Below are positions 34,694-43,673 of a DNA stretch of 60,701 nucleotides, one piece after another (the stretch's first letter is position 1; each line of letters starts with the position of its first letter). The position numbers and the translations under genes are program-made. The DNA is from Desulfovibrio sp. (GTDB taxonomy: Bacteria > Desulfobacterota > Desulfovibrionia > Desulfovibrionales > Desulfovibrionaceae): positions 1-60,701 of the forward strand of contig JAISWB010000038.1 of the NCBI GenBank assembly GCA_031271265.1, read 5' to 3'. The notes below the pieces were generated by a model, which was given only the letters and a program-made list of their open reading frames with translations, ran no database searches and was not told where the DNA came from.

Positions 34694-35338
34694 ATGTTTC
34701 TTGAAGTTGACGCCCTGCATTTCGCGTATCCGGGCAAGGCCGGCTCGAGCGTATTCGCCGGATACAGCTTCGGCATGGAAGCGGGGGAACGCGTGGGCAT
34801 AGCCGGGCCGAGCGGACAGGGCAAAAGCACGCTGCTGCGGCTTATCGCCGGGCTGGAACGCCCGCGGCAGGGCACTATCGTCATTGACGGCCGGATTGTG
34901 GCCGGGGAAAACATCCATGTGAACCCGGAAGAACGGCAGGTGGGCATGGTGTTTCAGGATTACGGCCTGTTCCCGCACATGACGGTGACGCAGAATATCG
35001 CCTACGGCCTGTTCCGCCTCAGCCGGAATGCACGCCGGGAGCGGGTGCGGACCATGCTGGAACTCATCCGCATGCAGGACCTGGCTGGCCGCTATCCCTA
35101 TGAAATAAGCGGAGGACAGCAGCAGCGCGTTGCCGTTGCCCGCGCTCTGGCGCCCGGCCCGAAACTGCTGTTGCTCGACGAGCCGCTGAGTAATCTCGAC
35201 ACCGCGCTGAAGTCGGAAATCCGTGAGGAAATGCGTGAACTCATGGATCGCACCCGCGCCTCATGCCTGTTCGTTTCCCATGATCTCGACGATTTGCGGG
35301 CCGTCTGCGGACGTATCGAAGTTATCGGTTCGGCGTGA
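34694..35338 (+). CDS. fbpC: Iron ABC transporter ATP-binding protein, short form
   Basis: A 214-residue ATPase: Walker A GPSGQGKSTLLRL, Q-loop VFQDYGLFPHMTV, signature EISGGQQQRVAVARAL, Walker B LLLLDEPLSNLD, and H-loop FVSHDLDDLRAV. It stops about 20 residues after the H-loop, so it lacks the C-terminal regulatory domain of the usual roughly 350-residue FbpC, and also the last strand of most ATPase cores. It may be a natural short form, like ThiQ, or a truncation: its end runs into low-GC DNA with a broken gene on the other strand. The start at 34694 has a poor ribosome site. Confidence 0.88.
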   Translation: MFLEVDALHFAYPGKAGSSVFAGYSFGMEAGERVGIAGPSGQGKSTLLRLIAGLERPRQGTIVIDGRIVAGENIHVNPEERQVGMVFQDYGLFPHMTVTQNIAYGLFRLSRNARRERVRTMLELIRMQDLAGRYPYEISGGQQQRVAVARALAPGPKLLLLDEPLSNLDTALKSEIREEMRELMDRTRASCLFVSHDLDDLRAVCGRIEVIGSA

Positions 35339-35592
35339 CGGCGCCGTTGCGCGCGGGAAGGGACCGTCAACATTGCCTGACGCTTTCATTTTTTCAACGC
35401 TGCAGCCTGCATCAATGATATTCTTTCCAAAATGCCGAATATGCCAATAGGCGTTGTCAATTTTGAAATTGTAGTCATCAACGTAGTATATTTTATGTAA
35501 TTTTCCGTCTACGCTGATGAAGCTGCCCTCCTCGACGAGCAATTTTGTGTTTATTTTCCGTCTACTATACGGATTATTCCGGCATCCATGGT
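35261..35592 (-). pseudogene. Frameshifted small gene of unknown function
   Basis: On the minus strand an ATG at 35592 with GAGGGA upstream opens MDAGIIRIVDGK and then meets a stop. Adding one base in the A-run GGAAAATAAAC would continue as INTKLLVEEGSFISVDGKLH and on through KIYYVDDYNFKIDN, a coherent globular sequence with a repeated VDGK motif. The end of the frame overlaps the fbpC end antisense and is probably not original. The GC content is low. The family was not recognised. The rest of 35339-35735 shows no gene. Confidence 0.4.
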
Positions 35593-35735
35593 AATCTTTC
35601 CCTCTGATCTATATTTTGTCGAATATTCGACATTCTTGCTCGGCAATCGAAGCAGAGGCAAAGTCCTACACCTATTTAGCAGTACAGTCAAGTCAGAGAG
35701 TATGACAGTCAAGCCGGAGCGGTACAGGCCGATCA

Positions 35736-37310
35736 TTACAGCCACGGCAAGATAAGCAGCCTTTCCATAAACTCCATGTCTTCCTTGTCCGGCAATGTCC
35801 CGACGGTTACAGAGGTATCGAAGCGCATGACATCGGAGTTTTGCGAATTGTACTTCGGCCATTGGATGTTCGTCGGTAACTTAACGCCTTGATTGGGGTC
35901 ACCCGTTTTAATGAAATTACCCCAGCGCAGGTGCATTTCATCGGCCAGCGCCTGTTGTTCCGGCTCTTTCAACCCTTCGACATGAAGGTTGTTGAAGACA
36001 TACGGCAGTTCCGCGGCATGCCTCGCGCCAAGCCCCCCGGCAGCGTCCTTGGGCGAAACATAATTAAAATTGTAGGCATAGACATCCAGCCCTTGAGCAA
36101 CCGCGGCATCCGCGAATGTTTTCATGCCCGCGGTAAAGCCGGTATACGCCAGCAACCGACGTACCCTCCGGAAAGCCGGATGGTCCGCGTCCACGGGGAA
36201 GCGCGCGAGCACGGCCCGAGCGTTGTCGTTACCGCAGTTGATGGCCGCAAGCATGGCATAAGTCGGCTCACTCGTGGTTTCCGGCACGAAAATTGAGCCT
36301 TCGTCCCTGTTAAACCCCCATAATACCCTGACCTTGTTGAAGGTGCCGTCTTTGAGCGCCTTGTAGGGATTTTCAGGAATAACCTTGCCGTCGAACACCG
36401 GCATAAGGGGAAAAGGCGCGAGGCTGGTTTGATCCCACCTGAATTGCGCCAGTTGGGCGAGGACTGTCGCATCAGCCTGTCGCAGCCCGGCAAGACCCTC
36501 TGCATTATCGTCCGCATGAAAAACGGATGACAACATCTTGCCCAGTTCGATACTGCGCGCCAAATCGCACTTGGCATAATATGAAGTGGCGGCAGCTCCC
36601 AAAATGGTACCGCTTTCCATGATTGCCCCGTGGAAAAGACCCTTGGCCAAAGGACTCAAAATGAGTGCCGAAACGCTGTAGCTGCCGGCCGACTCACCGC
36701 CGACGGTCACCTTACCCGGGTCGCCGCCGAAGGCCGCTACATTGTCGCGGAGCCATTCCAAGGCCATGATCTGATCCAGATGTCCCCAGTTGCCGGTGGT
36801 GCCGTACTTGTCGAAAGTGGCCCGGCCGGCAAGAAACCCCATGGCGTTGAGACGGTAGTTGATTGTAACGGCCACGATGCCTTGTCTGGCGAACGAGGCT
36901 GCGTCATACATGGCGTCCGAGCCGGTGCCGAGGGCATAGGCGCCTCCGTGAATGTAAACGTACACCGGCAACCTGTCGCTCTCTCCGGCTTCGGCCGGCG
37001 TCCATATGTTCAGCGTAAGGCAGTCCTCGGACATGTCCAGGTTTTCCTCACGTCTGATCTGAATCGCCGCGGGACCGTATTCCGTTGCGTCAAGAGGGCT
37101 TGTCCACGGCCCGATGCTCTGCGGCGGCGCGAATCTGAGCTCTCCCACAGGAGGTTTTGCATAAGGTATGCCTTTGAAAATGCGGAGGCCTTCTTTTTCA
37201 ACACCCACAACTTTCCCCAATGATGTGGATACGGTAGGCTGGGCGGACTCTGCCCGGCTGCAAATGACGAACAGGAGCAAACTGAGGAAAACGGAAAAAA
37301 TTTTTTTCAT
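35736..37310 (-). CDS. Secreted type-B carboxylesterase
   Basis: A 524-residue alpha/beta hydrolase of the para-nitrobenzyl esterase/cholinesterase family. Signal peptide IFSVFLSLLLFVICSRAESA. Conserved blocks: IFKGIPYAKPPVGELRF, SEDCLTLNIWTP, VYVYIHGGAY (oxyanion hole), and the nucleophile in VGGESAGSYS. The acid residue is probably in NRDEGSIF and the catalytic His in GARHAAELPYVF. All three catalytic residues are present. It hydrolyses carboxylic esters; the natural substrate is unknown. It stands alone among low-GC DNA and repeats, consistent with an accessory gene. The start codon is preceded by GGAAGC. Confidence 0.9.
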   Translation of the reverse strand: MKKIFSVFLSLLLFVICSRAESAQPTVSTSLGKVVGVEKEGLRIFKGIPYAKPPVGELRFAPPQSIGPWTSPLDATEYGPAAIQIRREENLDMSEDCLTLNIWTPAEAGESDRLPVYVYIHGGAYALGTGSDAMYDAASFARQGIVAVTINYRLNAMGFLAGRATFDKYGTTGNWGHLDQIMALEWLRDNVAAFGGDPGKVTVGGESAGSYSVSALILSPLAKGLFHGAIMESGTILGAAATSYYAKCDLARSIELGKMLSSVFHADDNAEGLAGLRQADATVLAQLAQFRWDQTSLAPFPLMPVFDGKVIPENPYKALKDGTFNKVRVLWGFNRDEGSIFVPETTSEPTYAMLAAINCGNDNARAVLARFPVDADHPAFRRVRRLLAYTGFTAGMKTFADAAVAQGLDVYAYNFNYVSPKDAAGGLGARHAAELPYVFNNLHVEGLKEPEQQALADEMHLRWGNFIKTGDPNQGVKLPTNIQWPKYNSQNSDVMRFDTSVTVGTLPDKEDMEFMERLLILPWL

Positions 37311-37321
37311 CTGAGCTTCCT

Positions 37322-37360
37322 TTACGGTTTGAGACCCCGGCCTTCAGACCGGACAGCCCG
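37322..37360 (+). repeat. Partial dispersed repeat upstream of the esterase
   Basis: TTACGGTTTGAGACCCCGG matches the first part of the repeat at 12361 (TTATGGTTTGAAACCTCTC). It is followed by CCTTCAGACCGGAC in place of CCTTCAAGGAG. Confidence 0.45.
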
Positions 37361-37455
37361 ACCCCGCCCTGAAGGGCGGGGTATCCGTACGGGCGGAAGC
37401 TTGGGCGGGGTCCAAACCCCGCCCAAGCGCAAGGCGCATGGGCCAAGGCCCATGC
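37361..37455. repeat. Three strong hairpins upstream of the esterase
   Basis: Stems of 10 bp (37361-37382), 12 bp (37400-37427; CTTGGGCGGGGT with its complement) and 9 bp (37436-37455; GCATGGGCC with its complement), with loops of 2-4 bases. The rest of 37456-37747 is AT-rich and shows no gene. Confidence 0.7.
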
Positions 37456-37747
37456 TGCCTTCTTGGTTTCGACACCTCACAATATGGTATGCGCTCCGCG
37501 CTGAGAAGGTTTTCGGCCCAAGGGCCGATAGTATCCTACAGCAGCGCTTCAGGGCTTTCAATACAAAAAAGGATAGGGTTTACTTAAATATATATAAATC
37601 AGTTTGCCGCAACGCCACTTTTCACCACCTTCCAGGCTCCGCAATTTTTGCATGTCGGCATTTTTCCATCTCCTTCTTTTCTGATGGAAGTCTTCTGCCA
37701 TAAATATATATTTTACTCAACACTCTCTCTTGTTATCTCCAAATTAT

Positions 37748-37832
37748 GGTGTTAACTTACGAATGATCTTACTCTCTGAATCGGTTGTGGGGCAAGATTT
37801 TTAAGAAACGAAACATTCTTTTGGTAATACCC
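37748..37832. repeat. 85-bp direct repeat, left copy
   Basis: Begins GGTGTTAACTTACGAATGAT and is about 85% identical by eye to 38121-38205. On the minus strand it reads GITKRMFRFLK before a stop. It overlaps the end of the rhuM remnant. Confidence 0.75.
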
Positions 37833-38088
37833 TCTCAGTTTGAACTATTCGGAAATTCCGAATAGTTGCCTCCGTCGCAAGCTCCTGATCCGCAAAGACT
37901 TTCGCGATATGCTCGTTGACGGTGTTGACTTCTACGCCATAAAGCGCGGCCAACATCTTTTGGGTAAGCCAGACGTTCTCGTCCGCATAGACAACCTCTA
38001 CCCCACCCTCTCCCGTTGCCGCAATGAAGGTCAGGTATTCCGCCGCTGAACTGAGGATGGAGATTGATTCAGTTTTGTGTTTTTTCAC
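37801..38088 (-). pseudogene. Truncated rhuM-family gene
   Basis: From a GTG at 38088, 95 residues with the start of a RhuM (virulence RhuM family) protein: EYLTFIAATGEGGVEVVYAD, ENVWLTQKMLAALYGVEVNT, VNEHIAKVFADQELATEATI. Full members have over 300 residues. Here the reading frame leaves the family after NFRIVQTE and ends within the 85-bp repeat. RhuM genes are often found in mobile islands and near toxin or restriction genes. It is probably a remnant left by recombination. Confidence 0.7.
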
Positions 38089-38120
38089 GAGAGAACCTGA
38101 TTGTCTCCAAAAATTTTGAG

Positions 38121-38205
38121 GGTGTTAACTTACGAATGATTTTAACCCCTGAATCGGTTGTGGAGCAAGGGTTTTAATAAACTGAAACATTCTTTGGGCA
38201 ATACC
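38121..38205. repeat. 85-bp direct repeat, right copy
   Basis: Same sequence family as 37748-37832, in the same orientation, 373 bases away. On the minus strand it reads GIAQRMFQFIKTLAPQPIQG, the end of some unidentified protein. Confidence 0.75.
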
Positions 38206-38246
38206 CTTCCCTATCTGACCCTTATCGGCACGGTTTAATCGGTGGA

Positions 38247-39200
38247 TCAATACGACTGAACATTCTCCAATTCCCACTGGATAGTGTGCCGAAGCCCTTC
38301 CTGAACGGAGAAAAGTTCTTTGTAATGTAATTCCTTTCGGATTTTTGCAGTATCCACAACGAGATGCTGTTCCGGGTTGAAGCTGTCCGTCAATCCGGAT
38401 TCTTCGCTTACCGTGATGGTACCTTTCCAATTCATAAGCTCTGCTGTCCGTTGATACCATTCCATTTCGGAGAGGACTTCCTGCGCCGCAAGGTTATATA
38501 TTTCACCGGAAACATCGCTCTCCACCGCCAAGCGGACACCGTGCGCGATATCCTCAACAAAGCATTTGCAAGCCCGGAACTCAGCCACCTTTTGGGGAAG
38601 CTCAATAAACTTGTCGCCTTGATACATTTTCCGAACCGGCTCTCCAAAACGATGATTGTAATCATTTCTGCCGTATACCATGCCCAGACGCAAGATAACC
38701 GCATCAATAACCGAGCTTTCCAGCGCCGCTCGCTCTACTGTTATCTTTTCGTAATCGTGGAGTGTCTGCATATCATGGGCTGTCTCCGTATCCGGGCGGC
38801 GTCCACGGTACGGATACAGCACATCACGAAGCGGCGACCGTTCATGAAGCGGCACGGACTGCACAGGTGCGTCCGAGAGCCTGTTGACAACTTCAAACGC
38901 CTTGTACACGTCCACACTGGACAAAAGTATCATGCGGGTTTTTCTGCCGGCAAGCGCCTGTTCAACAGCCTTTACCTGACGCCCGCACAGGGCGGTCGTG
39001 TGCACAACGGCGTCCGGCTGCACCGACTGCATGCCTTTGTAAAGTTGATCAACGCTTTCACAATCTCCGGCAATCTGCGGGTAAGGGATTTGCGGTGCAG
39101 GCGTCCTGTGAAACACAGTTATGTCATGACCCGCGTTCGCCAAATGCCGCGCAACTACAGGGCCGATAAATTCTGCGCCGCCTATGATGAGAATTTTCAC
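38247..39200 (-). CDS. NAD-dependent epimerase/dehydratase (extended SDR)
   Basis: A 317-residue Rossmann-fold protein. The nucleotide-binding start MKILIIGGAEFIGPVVARHL is followed by VVHTTALCGR and MILLSSVDVYKA. The active site differs from the usual Tyr-x-x-x-Lys: the pattern HDYEKITVERAAL is the likely equivalent, with Tyr and Lys three apart. Similar proteins act on nucleotide sugars or are atypical SDRs with unknown substrates. It stands alone between the repeat region and the two-component genes. No pathway can be assigned. Confidence 0.8.
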   Translation of the reverse strand: MKILIIGGAEFIGPVVARHLANAGHDITVFHRTPAPQIPYPQIAGDCESVDQLYKGMQSVQPDAVVHTTALCGRQVKAVEQALAGRKTRMILLSSVDVYKAFEVVNRLSDAPVQSVPLHERSPLRDVLYPYRGRRPDTETAHDMQTLHDYEKITVERAALESSVIDAVILRLGMVYGRNDYNHRFGEPVRKMYQGDKFIELPQKVAEFRACKCFVEDIAHGVRLAVESDVSGEIYNLAAQEVLSEMEWYQRTAELMNWKGTITVSEESGLTDSFNPEQHLVVDTAKIRKELHYKELFSVQEGLRHTIQWELENVQSY

Positions 39201-39318
39201 GACGAATCTCTCTTTCTCAGCTCTGCGCCGCTATAATTCAGATTTGACGGGAAAAAGGCTGTAAACAGCCGCTGTACGGCAGGCTTTTTCCGGAACCCGG
39301 CAGGTCGCCTACTCTCGC

Positions 39319-40701
39319 TCAATGCCCGGTGATGCCGTATTTGCGCAGCTTATACTGGAGGAGGCTTTTCGATATGCCCAGGCGCTCGGCGGCCTTGACC
39401 TGCACAAAGTCGGCCCTGGCCAGCGCCCGCCGGATCAGCGCGGCTTCCAGCCTGTCCAGGGTTTCCGCCAGATTCAGTTCCGCTGGCAACAGGTCCAGGG
39501 CGTTTTTCAAATGGGCTTCTTCGTCCTTGACCTCGGGAGGCAGGTCGTCCACCGTGACGGTGTCGCCGCTCGCCATGATCATGCAGCGCTCCACCACGTT
39601 TTCCAACTGCCTGATGTTGCCGGGCCATTCGTAGCCGGCAAGGAGTTCCAGCGCCTCCGGGCTGAAGGTCTTGCGGGGCAGGTTGTTGTCCTCCGCCGCC
39701 TTTTCGATGAAATGGGCCAGAAGCAACGGAATGTCCTCACGCCGCTCGCGCAGGGGAGGCAGCACCAAGTGTACCACGTTCAGCCTGTAATACAGGTCCT
39801 CGCGAAACCTGTCCTCCTCCACTTCATGCTGCAAATCCTTGTTGGTGGCCGTGACCACGCGGATATCCACCTCAATTTCCTCGGAGCCGCCGACGCGCTC
39901 GAATTTGCGTTCCTGCAACACGCGCAGGAGCTTGACCTGAAGTTCAGGCGGAAGTTCGCCGATTTCATCCAGAAAGAGGGTGCCGCCGTGCGCCAGTTCA
40001 AACCGCCCGCGGTGCAACGCCACCGCGCCCGTAAACGAGCCTTTTTCGTGCCCGAAGAGTTCACTTTCCAGCACGCCGGGGTTGAGAGCCGCGCAGTTGA
40101 CGCTGATAAACGGGCCGTCCTTGCGCGGAGACGCGAAATGCACGGCCCTGGCCACAAGCTCCTTGCCCGTGCCCGATTCCCCGCTGATCAGGATGGTACT
40201 CTTGGCGGGCGCGGCCCTGTCCACCACTGCCAACACATTACGTATTCCCTTGCTTTTGCCGATTATCCGATGCAGGCCGTACTGCTCTTCCAGGTTTTCA
40301 TGCAACAGGCGATAGCGCCTGTGTATCCCCGCCAACTCGGCGGCGTTCTGCACCGAAAGCAACAATTCGTCGTTGGCAAAAGGCTTGGCGATATAGTCGA
40401 ACGCCCCCATTTTCATGATGTCCACAGCACTCTCGATGGTGCCGAACGCGGTCATCACCAGCACGGGGATATGCGGATAATCCCGCTTGACGTGCGTCAG
40501 CACGTCTTTGCCCGAAAGCTTGGGCATCTTCATGTCCGTGATCACGACATCCACTTCGGACTCGTCCAGAAAGGCCAGGGCGCTCTCCGGGTCGCTCAGG
40601 GCGGTTACCGAATACCCCGCGTCCAGCAACAGGCTTTCCAGAACCAGCAGGTAGTTCTTTTCATCGTCTATGAGCAGAATTTCGATTTGTTCCGTGGACA
40701 T
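39319..40701 (-). CDS. NtrC-family sigma-54-dependent response regulator
   Basis: 460 residues in three parts. The receiver domain has EILLIDDEKNYLLVLESLL, phosphorylated Asp in VDVVITDMKMPKLSG, and FDYIAKPF. The sigma-54 AAA+ domain has SGESGTGKELVARAVHF, the sigma-54 contact loop EKGSFTGAV, LFLDEIGELP and DIRVVTATNKDLQ. The C-terminal Fis-type helix-turn-helix has AAERLGISKSLLQYKLRKYGI. It activates sigma-54 promoters in response to the histidine kinase encoded 10 bases upstream. The signal is unknown; it resembles ZraR/AtoC-type regulators. Confidence 0.93.
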   Translation of the reverse strand: MSTEQIEILLIDDEKNYLLVLESLLLDAGYSVTALSDPESALAFLDESEVDVVITDMKMPKLSGKDVLTHVKRDYPHIPVLVMTAFGTIESAVDIMKMGAFDYIAKPFANDELLLSVQNAAELAGIHRRYRLLHENLEEQYGLHRIIGKSKGIRNVLAVVDRAAPAKSTILISGESGTGKELVARAVHFASPRKDGPFISVNCAALNPGVLESELFGHEKGSFTGAVALHRGRFELAHGGTLFLDEIGELPPELQVKLLRVLQERKFERVGGSEEIEVDIRVVTATNKDLQHEVEEDRFREDLYYRLNVVHLVLPPLRERREDIPLLLAHFIEKAAEDNNLPRKTFSPEALELLAGYEWPGNIRQLENVVERCMIMASGDTVTVDDLPPEVKDEEAHLKNALDLLPAELNLAETLDRLEAALIRRALARADFVQVKAAERLGISKSLLQYKLRKYGITGH

Positions 40702-40710
40702 CGGCGCTTC

Positions 40711-42294
40711 TCATCCTTGTGCATCCGGCGCGGCGACGCCGGGCAGCGTCACCCGCACCACGGCCCCGCCTCCCGGGGCATTGGACAGTTCCAGCCTGCC
40801 GCCGTGGCTGCCGATAATGTTGGCGACTATGGGCAGGCCGAGGCCGGTGCCGCCGTCCTTGGTAGTAAAAAAGGGATCCAGCACCTTGTCCATGTATTCC
40901 TGCGCGAAACCGGGGCCGGAATCCTGAAAGGCAATCTGCACCCCCGCAACGCCGTTGCCCGCGCCGGGAACCTTGCGTATATCCATGCCGAGAACTCCGC
41001 CCTTTGTCATGGCCTGCAGGGCATTGCTCATGATATTGTAAAAGGCGCGGTAAAGGAGATCCTTGTCGCCCGGCACAAAGGCGCCTTCCGTATCCCCTGA
41101 ACGCAGCACGGCGACTTCGCGCGCGTTGATGTCCGGCGTCAGAAAAGTCACCGCCTGCGAAATCACCTGCTCCACGTCCACGCTGTCCTGCACCGGCTGC
41201 CTGGGCCGCGCGTAATCAAGAAAATCGCTCACGGTGCGCGTCAGGCGCCGCGCCTCGTCGTAAACGGCCCGCAGAATTTTGGTCGAGCCGTTTTTTTCAT
41301 CCCCCGCACGGTTGAGCAGAAACTCGGCGCTGGAAGAAATAATACCCAGAGGATTGCGTATCTCGTGCGCAATGCCGGCCACAACGCGCCCCATCCCGGC
41401 CAGTTTCTCATGCTGGTGCAGTTCGTTCAACAGCCGCTGCTCCTCCGCCGTGCGCAGGGCAATGGCCCGCTCCGCGCGGCGCACAAGCAGAAGCAGCAAA
41501 GCCATGAGCACGCCCGACCCGAGCAGCGTCACGGCCAGCACAAGCTGCTGAAACCGCACGGAACGCTCCATGTCCTGCGTGATATCCTGCGAAAATTCCA
41601 ATACCCCCATGTTCGCGCCGAAATCGCCGAGCCGGCCGAGTCGCTCGGCCGCCCCCGTCGGCGCCGAAGGATTGATGCGCTCGGCTACGCGCAAAAGCTC
41701 GCTCAACTCCGAAGGACCAAGCCGCTCCGGCGCGCGCATGCGGTAGGTGGTGCGCATGCGGTAGGTGTCCGGCGGCAGCGAAAACCTGAAAAAGGCCGAA
41801 TGATAGGGTAATACGGCGTCGATGTCGAAAACAGGCCCCTCGGCCTTGACGGCCAGATCCACGGAGGGCGACGCCAAGTCGTTTTTGCCCGGCTCGTCCT
41901 TGTTGGTGGAATACGTCACCGTGTGGTCGCCCGCAAAAATACGCAGGTCGTCCACCTGCAAATCCTGAATTATGGACTGGACTATTTGGTCAAGCTGCCT
42001 GGACTGCTCCGGCTCGCGCAACGCTATGGGCCCGTAAAACAAAATGGTCGGCAGAGAAAAGCGGCGGTAGATCTGGTTGTTGAGATTGGAGGCAAGCAAC
42101 GAGGCAAAGTCCCGGTTTTTCCTGATCAGCGTGTCGCGGGCCGTGTTGCCCAGATATATGGAAACGGCAACGGACAAGGCCACCGTCAGGACCATCGCGA
42201 CAAAAGCCAGGGAACGCACCACGCCGAAGCTGCGGCCCGCCGAAAGCGCCTCGCTCGCAGGCGCGCTGTCGGGAAACATGTCGTTCCGGTCCAT
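40711..42294 (-). CDS. Membrane sensor histidine kinase
   Basis: 527 residues. Two transmembrane helices (SLAFVAMVLTVALSVAVSIYL and LVLAVTLLGSGVLMALLLLLV) flank a periplasmic region of about 200 residues. The kinase core has the phosphorylated His in GIAHEIRNPLGII, the N box NIMSNALQAM, DSGPGFAQ and GTGLGLPIVANI. The periplasmic region contains a perfect short duplication, TYRMR-TTYRMR, from an 18-base tandem repeat at about 41735-41770. Partner of the NtrC-type regulator downstream. It sits where rpoB would be expected after rplL. Confidence 0.92.
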   Translation of the reverse strand: MDRNDMFPDSAPASEALSAGRSFGVVRSLAFVAMVLTVALSVAVSIYLGNTARDTLIRKNRDFASLLASNLNNQIYRRFSLPTILFYGPIALREPEQSRQLDQIVQSIIQDLQVDDLRIFAGDHTVTYSTNKDEPGKNDLASPSVDLAVKAEGPVFDIDAVLPYHSAFFRFSLPPDTYRMRTTYRMRAPERLGPSELSELLRVAERINPSAPTGAAERLGRLGDFGANMGVLEFSQDITQDMERSVRFQQLVLAVTLLGSGVLMALLLLLVRRAERAIALRTAEEQRLLNELHQHEKLAGMGRVVAGIAHEIRNPLGIISSSAEFLLNRAGDEKNGSTKILRAVYDEARRLTRTVSDFLDYARPRQPVQDSVDVEQVISQAVTFLTPDINAREVAVLRSGDTEGAFVPGDKDLLYRAFYNIMSNALQAMTKGGVLGMDIRKVPGAGNGVAGVQIAFQDSGPGFAQEYMDKVLDPFFTTKDGGTGLGLPIVANIIGSHGGRLELSNAPGGGAVVRVTLPGVAAPDAQG

Positions 42295-42345
42295 GCCCTG
42301 CTCTCCAACGCTGCGGAAACGTCAATCTGCTTATACGCCCCCGGC

Positions 42346-42371
42346 GGCCGGGGGAAATGATTTCCCCGGCC
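42346..42371. terminator. Palindrome downstream of rplL
   Basis: GGCCGGGGGAAAT-G-ATTTCCCCGGCC, 12-bp arms with one bulged G. Related palindromes are at 16682-16704 and 44436-44456. No T-run follows, so it is a possible rather than a classical terminator. The rest of 42295-42553 shows no gene. Confidence 0.5.
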
Positions 42372-42553
42372 GGCCTTACGCCCGCTCAGGCCGACTCCCT
42401 CATACGTCCCTAACTACGCTCGGGACGGGCGGCCTCGGTCCGCAACGCCGTTTCGTCCCGGCTCCGGTTCGGGACAATTACTCTCAGCGCCCGGGCTGAA
42501 CGGCCGCGCTCCGGGGAACACGGCCGTTGCAAACGATGTACGGGGGAGTCCGG

Positions 42554-42931
42554 CTACTTGATTTCGACTTCCGCGCCGGCTTCCACAAGCTGTTTTTTGG
42601 CATCTTCGGCTTTGTCCTTGGCTACGGCTTCCAGCAGCGTGGAGGGTGCGCCGTCCACCTTGTCCTTGGCCTCCTTGAGACCGAGGGCGGTCAGGGCGCG
42701 TACCACCTTGATGACGGCAATCTTGTTGGTGCCGATGCCCTTGAGGATGACGTCGAATTCCGTCTTTTCCTCCTCGACCGGCGCGGCGGCAACGGGAGCG
42801 GCCGCCGCGGCGACGACCGGGGCCGCCGCCGAAACGCCGAATTTTGCCTCAAGTTCCTTGATGAATTCCGACAGTTCCAAAACCGTCATGCCGGCAATGA
42901 AATCGACTACTTGTTCCTTGGTAACAGACAT
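42554..42931 (-). CDS. rplL: 50S ribosomal protein L7/L12
   Basis: 125 residues with the acidic L12 layout. An N-terminal dimerisation helix ([20 protein letters not shown]) and an Ala/Val-rich hinge ([20 protein letters not shown]) precede the factor-binding domain with [20 protein letters not shown] and [12 protein letters not shown]. It recruits elongation factors to the ribosome. It follows rplJ by 30 bases. rpoB does not follow. Confidence 0.97.
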   Translation of the reverse strand: MSVTKEQVVDFIAGMTVLELSEFIKELEAKFGVSAAAPVVAAAAAPVAAAPVEEEKTEFDVILKGIGTNKIAVIKVVRALTALGLKEAKDKVDGAPSTLLEAVAKDKAEDAKKQLVEAGAEVEIK

Positions 42932-42961
42932 GGAAATTCTCCTTGGCTTTGTCGGGCAGGT

Positions 42962-43480
42962 TTACGCCGCTTTCTTTTCTTCTATGGCTTTGAGGGCGTA
43001 AAGCATGCCGCGGATGATTTCGGCGAAAAGCGACACAAAGTTTCTCGGCACCGCGTTCATGGTGCCGAGGAGTCCGGCGAGCAGTTCCTCGCGTCCCGGC
43101 AGCTTGGCCAGGGCGTCGATCTGCTCGGCGCTCAGGCCTTTGCCTTCAAGGCTGCCGTGGCGCAACGTCAGTTTTTTGCTGGTCTTGGCGAAATCCGCCA
43201 TCGTCTTGGCGATGGAAACAGGATCTGCCGCCCCGAAGGCGATTGCGCAGTTTTCGCGGAAGTTGTCTTTGACGACATGATGGGGACCGCCCGTAAAGGC
43301 GATGCGCGCCAGGGTGTTTTTCACCACCAGCAACTCTCCCCCCGCCTCGCGCAACCTGACGCGCAGGCGGGTCATCTCTTCCACCGGCATTCCCTTGAAG
43401 TCCGCGACCAGCGCGATGGAAGAGCGGGCCGCCGTCGACCGTATCTTCTCTATCACCGCAGCTTTTTCTGTTCTGTTCAC
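42962..43480 (-). CDS. rplJ: 50S ribosomal protein L10
   Basis: 172 residues; starts [13 protein letters not shown], with [33 protein letters not shown] and the C-terminal L12-binding helix around [16 protein letters not shown]. It anchors the L7/L12 stalk. The 190-base leader before it (43481-43673) is where the L10-L12 complex usually binds to control its own translation; I saw no clear conserved fold there. Confidence 0.96.
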   Translation of the reverse strand: MNRTEKAAVIEKIRSTAARSSIALVADFKGMPVEEMTRLRVRLREAGGELLVVKNTLARIAFTGGPHHVVKDNFRENCAIAFGAADPVSIAKTMADFAKTSKKLTLRHGSLEGKGLSAEQIDALAKLPGREELLAGLLGTMNAVPRNFVSLFAEIIRGMLYALKAIEEKKAA

Positions 43481-43673
43481 GCGATTCTCCCGGTGTGGGT
43501 TATGCGGCGGAAAACGAGCCGTAAGTCTGGGCCGGGCTTATACGTTCAGCATATCTGAAGCCGCCGGCCGTCTCGGACTCATATTTCCAGGTCCATTGCC
43601 GTACACGGGCACACGCCCGCGTTTCCCGAAGCCTTTCAACGAAGGCAGAGGGCAAAAAAGCGCCTCTTACCGT

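Noticed and set aside
43481..43673. L10 leader RNA structure upstream of rplJ
   Set aside because: The position is right but I could not fold a convincing conserved structure by eye, so it is not listed as a feature.
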